A stretch of DNA of 64,000 nucleotides, from contig CAYNHF010000034.1 in NCBI GenBank assembly GCA_964397045.1, positions 158,185-222,184 on the forward strand, read 5' to 3'. Numbering within the stretch: the stretch's first letter is position 1; the number at the start of each line of letters is the position of its first letter. The translations under genes and the position numbers were made by a program. The DNA comes from CAYNHF01 sp964397045 (GTDB lineage Bacteria > Actinomycetota > Acidimicrobiia > Spongiisociales > UBA5794). Positions 60,032-64,000 of the stretch are shown here, in pieces. The notes under the pieces are model-generated. The model was not told the origin of the DNA and did not search any database. It was given only the letters and a program-made list of their open reading frames with translations.

Positions 60032-61519
60032 TCAGCCGGCGGAAAGGCGGTGGAACGGCCCTCGCAGCACCGGATAGAGGTCGCGAAACACGCCATAGAC
60101 CTCGTCGTAGTGCGCGCTCGCGTCGGAGGGCTCGATGGTGGGTCCGACCTCGACCACCGCGTCGCAGGCCTCGGGAACCGTGCCGAACGCTCCCGCCCCG
60201 GTGGCTGCCAGGATCGCGGCACCGTGGGCCGCCGACTCTGGAGTACCTACCACCCGTACCGGACGATCCAACACGTCGGCGATAATCTGGAGCCACAGGT
60301 CACTCGAGGCGCCGCCCCCAGAAACCCGGACCTCGCCCAGATCGATCTCGTCCGCCATCAGTTCGACCGAGTCCCGCAGGCCGAACGTGACACCTTCCAA
60401 CACCGCCCGAGCCAGGTGCCCGAGGTCGTGACGCACCGTCAGCCCCACGAATGCTCCTCTTGCCAGTGGGTCGGGATGCGGCGTCCGCTCTCCCGTCAGA
60501 TACGGCAGGAAGACAAGTCCTGCGGCGCCGGGAGCGACGGCCGCGGCCCCCTGGTTGAGTGTTTCGTATCCGGCATCGGGAGCGAAGGTGTCATGGAACC
60601 ACTTGTAGCTGCCGGCGGCAGACAGCATGACTCCCATGAGGTGCCACATCCCGGGAACCGCATGGCAGAAGGCATGGAGTCTGCCTTCCGGCTCGATGAT
60701 CGGGCGATTTGCCGCGGCGAACACGACACCGCTCGTGCCTACGCTCATAGCCACGATGCCGGAGGTGACGGCACCGACGCCGACCCCGTTGGCCGCCTGG
60801 TCACCACCACCTGCCATGACCGGGGTGCCGGGCCGCAGGCCGGTGAGGGCTGCTACTTCCTTGGTGATGACTCCGGTCACCTCGGTACCTTCGTAGGTTC
60901 TTGGAAGCCACGATTCGGGTATGTCGAGCGCTGCTACAACCTCAGGTGACCAGTCGCGTGCAGCGAGGTCAAACAGGATGGTTCCCGACCCTCCGGCGCG
61001 GTCGATCGCGTACTCCCCGGTGAGGCGATAACGCACGTAATCCTTCGGCAGCAGCACGTGGGCAGTGCGTTCGAAGATGTCCGGTTCGTGGTTCCTGACC
61101 CAGAGGATCTTCGGGGCGGTGAACCCCGTCAGGGCATCATTGCCGGTAACGGCGATCAGGTGCTGCGCACCCAGCCGCTCCCGGATCTCGTCACACTCGG
61201 CCTGGGTCCGCTGATCGTTCCACAGGATCGAAGGCCGCAGCACCTCTCCCGCCGCATCGACCAACACGAGTCCGTGCATCTGGCCGGTGAGACCGATTGC
61301 GGCCACCGAGTTGCCGTCCACGCCACCCTCGGCAAGAACCGAGTTGATGGCTGCAACGGTGGCGTCCCACCACAGTTGCGGCGACTGTTCGGACCAGAGC
61401 GGGCGTGGGGTATCGAACTCGTAGGTCGCACGGCCGATCGCCATCACTCCACCGTCGGCATCCATCAGTAGCGCCTTGGTGGCGGTGGTCGACGAATCGA
61501 TCCCGATGAAGTAGCTCAT
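60032..61519 (-). CDS. xylB: Xylulokinase (FGGY family)
   Basis: A 495-residue FGGY-family sugar kinase. IGIDSSTTATKALLMD is the phosphate-1 loop, LTGQMHGLVLVDAAGEVLRPSILWNDQRT the substrate-binding region typical of xylulokinases (GQMHG), GGGDQAANGVGVG the adenosine region and RVSGGGASSDLWLQIIADVL the C-terminal FGGY motif. It would phosphorylate D-xylulose or a related ketose with ATP. No xylose isomerase or transporter lies beside it, so the sugar is not certain. The ATG at 61519 is used; the frame upstream has no support. Confidence 0.88.
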   Translation of the reverse strand: MSYFIGIDSSTTATKALLMDADGGVMAIGRATYEFDTPRPLWSEQSPQLWWDATVAAINSVLAEGGVDGNSVAAIGLTGQMHGLVLVDAAGEVLRPSILWNDQRTQAECDEIRERLGAQHLIAVTGNDALTGFTAPKILWVRNHEPDIFERTAHVLLPKDYVRYRLTGEYAIDRAGGSGTILFDLAARDWSPEVVAALDIPESWLPRTYEGTEVTGVITKEVAALTGLRPGTPVMAGGGDQAANGVGVGAVTSGIVAMSVGTSGVVFAAANRPIIEPEGRLHAFCHAVPGMWHLMGVMLSAAGSYKWFHDTFAPDAGYETLNQGAAAVAPGAAGLVFLPYLTGERTPHPDPLARGAFVGLTVRHDLGHLARAVLEGVTFGLRDSVELMADEIDLGEVRVSGGGASSDLWLQIIADVLDRPVRVVGTPESAAHGAAILAATGAGAFGTVPEACDAVVEVGPTIEPSDASAHYDEVYGVFRDLYPVLRGPFHRLSAG

Positions 61520-61814
61520 ACCGGGGAAGTTACCCGAGACCGGCGCTGCGGTGTCCTCACACCTGCCGGCCTGAGCTGCCACTCGATGCTGTCCGCGCCG
61601 CGGCGTCATCGCTCCAGACGAACTCGCCGGTAACCGGGGCGCCGACCCTCACCACCATCCGCGGCGTCGGGTATCGACTGGAAACCTGAGGGCCGGGACC
61701 ACTGGTGGGGCCGGCCATGTCCTGCGGCTGATGCATCACGCAGCAGTGACGATCGGCACTTCCGGTCTGGCACGGAGAGGCGCGAGGCTGGAGGCACACG
61801 GTTGGAGGTGTGTC

Positions 61815-62132
61815 ATGCGGGTGATGTTCGGCGGCTTGATTGGTGCATTTCCCGGCGTTCTCCTCATTCCGGTGCCCGAGTTCTACGCGATGCTCGTCCT
61901 CGTGCCCATGGGTGTGATCGCCGGAGCGATGGTTGGATCCGCCCATCCCGGGCAGATCACATCCACCGCGATCGGCAGCGGTGTCGGAGTCCTGGTTGCG
62001 ATACCGCTCTCGCTCGTCGGCACCGGAGCCGCGGCGCTGCTCGCGCCGGCCGTGGTGCTTGCCGGTGGCGTTGCTGGGAAACACTGGAACGACGAGAGAC
62101 CGGCGCCCACCGGTCCGGCGATCCCGCACTGA
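61815..62132 (+). CDS. Small membrane protein (105 aa)
   Basis: Three hydrophobic stretches (MFGGLIGAFPGVLLIPVPEFYAMLVLVPMGVIAGAMVGSA, then IGSGVGVLVAIPLSLVGTGAAALLAPAVVLAGGVAG) and a hydrophilic tail. Not recognised. GGAGGTGTG precedes the ATG at 61815. It lies between the convergently... oriented xylulokinase gene (start 61519, minus) and the radical SAM gene downstream on the same strand. Confidence 0.65.
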   Translation: MRVMFGGLIGAFPGVLLIPVPEFYAMLVLVPMGVIAGAMVGSAHPGQITSTAIGSGVGVLVAIPLSLVGTGAAALLAPAVVLAGGVAGKHWNDERPAPTGPAIPH

Positions 62133-62187
62133 CCATGAGTCCATCGCTAACCCAGATCCTGACGCAACGAAACGGAAGTGAGACGCG

Positions 62188-63525
62188 ATGCGCACCGCGT
62201 TGATCGCCATGTCTGGGGTTCGGGCCCACAACCCCGAACTCGCCGCCCTCGGGTTGTCCCTGCCCGGCTTCGTCGAGCGCGGCAAGACGGTCGCCGCCCT
62301 CCCCAGCCTTGGGCTCCTCACGCTTGCCGCCCTGACTGACGAGCGGCACGAACTGGAGTACTACGAAGTCGATAACGTCGCCGAGTTCGACCCGCTGCCC
62401 GAGTGCGACGTCGCAGCCTTCTCGACCTTCTCTGCGCAGGCCAAGGAGTGCTACTCACTCGTGGACCGGATGCGGGCGACGGGTGCGATCACCGTCGTCG
62501 GCGGACTCCATGTGACGGCACTTCCAGAGGAGGCACTGGATCATTGTGACATCGTCGTGGTCGGCGAGGGTGAGCCGGTGTGGCAGCGGGTACTGGCAGA
62601 CATCGAGGCCGGCACCAGCCAATCCGTCTACAGGTCGGAAGGGAGCTACGACCTCGCCGCGGGACCGATCCCACGGTACGACCTGCTGGATCCAGACCGC
62701 TACAACCGTCTGACGGTGCAGACGCAGCGCGGCTGCCCGTGGCGATGTGAATTCTGCGCTTCCTCGATCCTGCTGTCTCCCCGCTACAAAGTGAAACCCC
62801 CTTCTCGGGTCGCGGCCGAAATCCGGGCCATGAAGACCGTCTGGAGCCGGCCGTTCGTCGAACTGGCAGACGACAACTCGTTCGTTCGGAAGCGACACTC
62901 GCGCGAACTCGTCACCGCCATCGGAGAAGAGAATGTTCGATGGTTCACGGAAACCGATATCTCGATCATCGATGATCCAGCCCTGCTGGCCCTCATGCAC
63001 GACGCCGGCTGTGCAGAGATCCTGATCGGCTTCGAGAGCCCCAACCCTGCCGGCCTCGAGGGAGTGGAGACCAGGCAAAACTGGAAACGAAGCCAGGCGA
63101 CGCGGTACCGAACTGCAGTAGAGACCATCCAGGAACACGGCATCGCCCTCAACGCTTGCTTCGTGCTTGGACTCGACGGGGATGGCCCGGATGTCTTCGC
63201 TTCCGTCGCGCAGTTCGTAGAAGACACTCTGCCCTTTGACGTGCAGCTCACGGTGCTCACGCCCTTTCCGGGGACACCGCTCTACCAACGGTTGCTCGAT
63301 GAAGGACGCATCCTCAATGCCGGGGCATGGGAGATGTGCACCCTCTTTGACGTCAACTACGCCCCGAAACAGATGACGGTCGAGCAACTCGAGACCGGCC
63401 TCGTCGAACTGGGCAGGCACCTGTACTCGAAGGAATCCACGGCGGCGCGCCGGGCGGGTTTCAAGGAGCAGTGGCGCAGCGGCGCGAAGCGGAGGCGGAG
63501 TCGGGCGCCGCAGGTCGCGTCATGA
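62188..63525 (+). CDS. B12-binding-type radical SAM protein
   Basis: A 445-residue class B-like radical SAM enzyme. The first 140 residues resemble a cobalamin-binding Rossmann domain (ECDVAAFSTFSAQAKECYSLVDRM, VVGGLHVTALPEEAL, DIVVVGEGEPVW) without the DxHxxG His motif. The [4Fe-4S] cluster motif is CPWRCEFC (Cys183, Cys187, Cys190). The TIM barrel continues with FVELADDNSFVRK and ILIGFESPNPAGLEGVE. Relatives carry out methylation or ring rearrangement with B12; the substrate is unknown. The cell also imports B12 (4445-7273), which would supply the cofactor. Confidence 0.85.
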   Translation: MRTALIAMSGVRAHNPELAALGLSLPGFVERGKTVAALPSLGLLTLAALTDERHELEYYEVDNVAEFDPLPECDVAAFSTFSAQAKECYSLVDRMRATGAITVVGGLHVTALPEEALDHCDIVVVGEGEPVWQRVLADIEAGTSQSVYRSEGSYDLAAGPIPRYDLLDPDRYNRLTVQTQRGCPWRCEFCASSILLSPRYKVKPPSRVAAEIRAMKTVWSRPFVELADDNSFVRKRHSRELVTAIGEENVRWFTETDISIIDDPALLALMHDAGCAEILIGFESPNPAGLEGVETRQNWKRSQATRYRTAVETIQEHGIALNACFVLGLDGDGPDVFASVAQFVEDTLPFDVQLTVLTPFPGTPLYQRLLDEGRILNAGAWEMCTLFDVNYAPKQMTVEQLETGLVELGRHLYSKESTAARRAGFKEQWRSGAKRRRSRAPQVAS

Positions 63526-64000
63526 TGCAGGCGGTTCGCGGTACCGAACTGACGAGCGATCGATTCTTCTCCCGTCGTGTCAGGCGTCTGGTGGTCGTCA
63601 GCGCCGTCGCCCTCGGTGTGATCCTGGCACTCGGCGTCGCCGACGAGGCGCCGACATGGGCCTTGGCGTCGATCGCGACGGGCTGGGTGGTGATGCCCCT
63701 CCTGCTCTGGATGAGCTTGCGCCGCCCTCGGCGCCGGTATCTACTGGTGATCCCTGCAACGTGTGTCTCGTTAGGCCTCCTCGCGATCACCGCTTCCAGT
63801 CCGGCAGCCACCCGTACCGGGTGGCTGTTGATCACGGCGGGGATCCTGATCGGAGGGACCATGGGAATGTGGTTCTGGTTCCGCTGGGCGCCGGTGCCGC
63901 GGAGTCTCGACGACCCGTTCGGTTGGGGAAGAATGACCCTCATCGCCGTCCATATCGCGTTGATCCTGGCCGGAATCAGCCTGGTCGTATCGAACCTCTG
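63522..64000 (+). CDS. Polytopic membrane protein, 3' end outside window
   Basis: A partial frame of 159 residues, open to the right edge. It starts ATG ATG overlapping the radical SAM stop (ATGA, 63522-63525). It has about five helices (LVVVSAVALGVILALGVADE, ALASIATGWVVMPLLLWMSL, LLVIPATCVSLGLLAITASS, GWLLITAGILIGGTMGMWFWFRW, TLIAVHIALILAGISLVVS). Not recognised. Coupled to the radical SAM gene, it may act on the same pathway or transport its product. Confidence 0.7.
   Translation, partial: MMQAVRGTELTSDRFFSRRVRRLVVVSAVALGVILALGVADEAPTWALASIATGWVVMPLLLWMSLRRPRRRYLLVIPATCVSLGLLAITASSPAATRTGWLLITAGILIGGTMGMWFWFRWAPVPRSLDDPFGWGRMTLIAVHIALILAGISLVVSNL

Overview
The window looks like a chromosomal segment of a high-GC, non-pathogenic-looking actinobacterium, most likely a deep-branching lineage such as Acidimicrobiia. 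That is an inference from gene content: several ECF sigma factors, a Zur-type Fur protein, YwiC-like and DUF6325-like proteins, Leu-Phe-Val-type glutamate dehydrogenase, MetY/MetX, GASWS-type repeats, and many genes that start only 6-9 bases after a TANNNT box (leaderless style). No rRNA, tRNA, insertion sequence, prophage or CRISPR array was recognised. Coding density is very high and same-strand neighbours often overlap by ATGA/GTGA/TTGA.

Layout. 1-3.1 kb: a beta-rich membrane protein, an ECF sigma-like factor fused to a membrane-anchored extracytoplasmic domain, and a small unknown protein. 3.3-7.5 kb: a squalene/phytoene synthase-family gene and a vitamin B12 uptake operon (btuF-btuC-btuD) behind a cobalamin riboswitch that can hide the btuF ribosome-binding site. 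7.5-18.2 kb: single metabolic and stress genes (DUF2252, ECF sigma with two paralogous membrane partners, intradiol dioxygenase-like lipoprotein, GNAT, VOC, DinB, ion channel, HdeD-like, SRPBCC, epimerase). 18.2-24.9 kb: a degraded gene remnant, a TetR-controlled FtsX/MacB-type ABC module, a methyltransferase and two SDRs. 25-30.6 kb: lipid and envelope enzymes (PAP2, lipid kinase, acyltransferases).

31-38.3 kb: a sulfatase with its formylglycine-generating enzyme, a putative selenocysteine-containing methyltransferase, a Trp-rich repeat protein, an MBL hydrolase, a Rieske oxygenase and a sulfotransferase. 38.4-44.2 kb: YwiC-like protein, a GbsR/MarR-controlled FtsX ABC module and an FAD monooxygenase. 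44.2-49.5 kb: an envelope redox/copper cluster (six-cupredoxin protein, sigma-anti-sigma fusion, thioredoxin, DUF2892) and a large membrane protein. 49.7-53.7 kb: glutamate dehydrogenase and metY-metX behind a Met/Cys-rich leader peptide. 53.9-64 kb: lipoprotein plus pseudo-PAP2/kinase fusion, a split zinc-uptake locus around a Zur box, FAD oxidoreductase, xylulokinase, B12-type radical SAM enzyme and a truncated membrane gene.

The most notable observation is at 33601-34245 (minus). The methyltransferase frame is complete only if an in-frame UGA at codon 4 is read. That UGA replaces the first Cys of a Cys-Cys motif and is followed, 23 bases later, by a perfect 7-bp hairpin with the loop GGUCU, as in the E. 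coli fdhF SECIS element. A leaderless-type promoter box sits 7 bases before the ATG. This makes a selenoprotein the best explanation.
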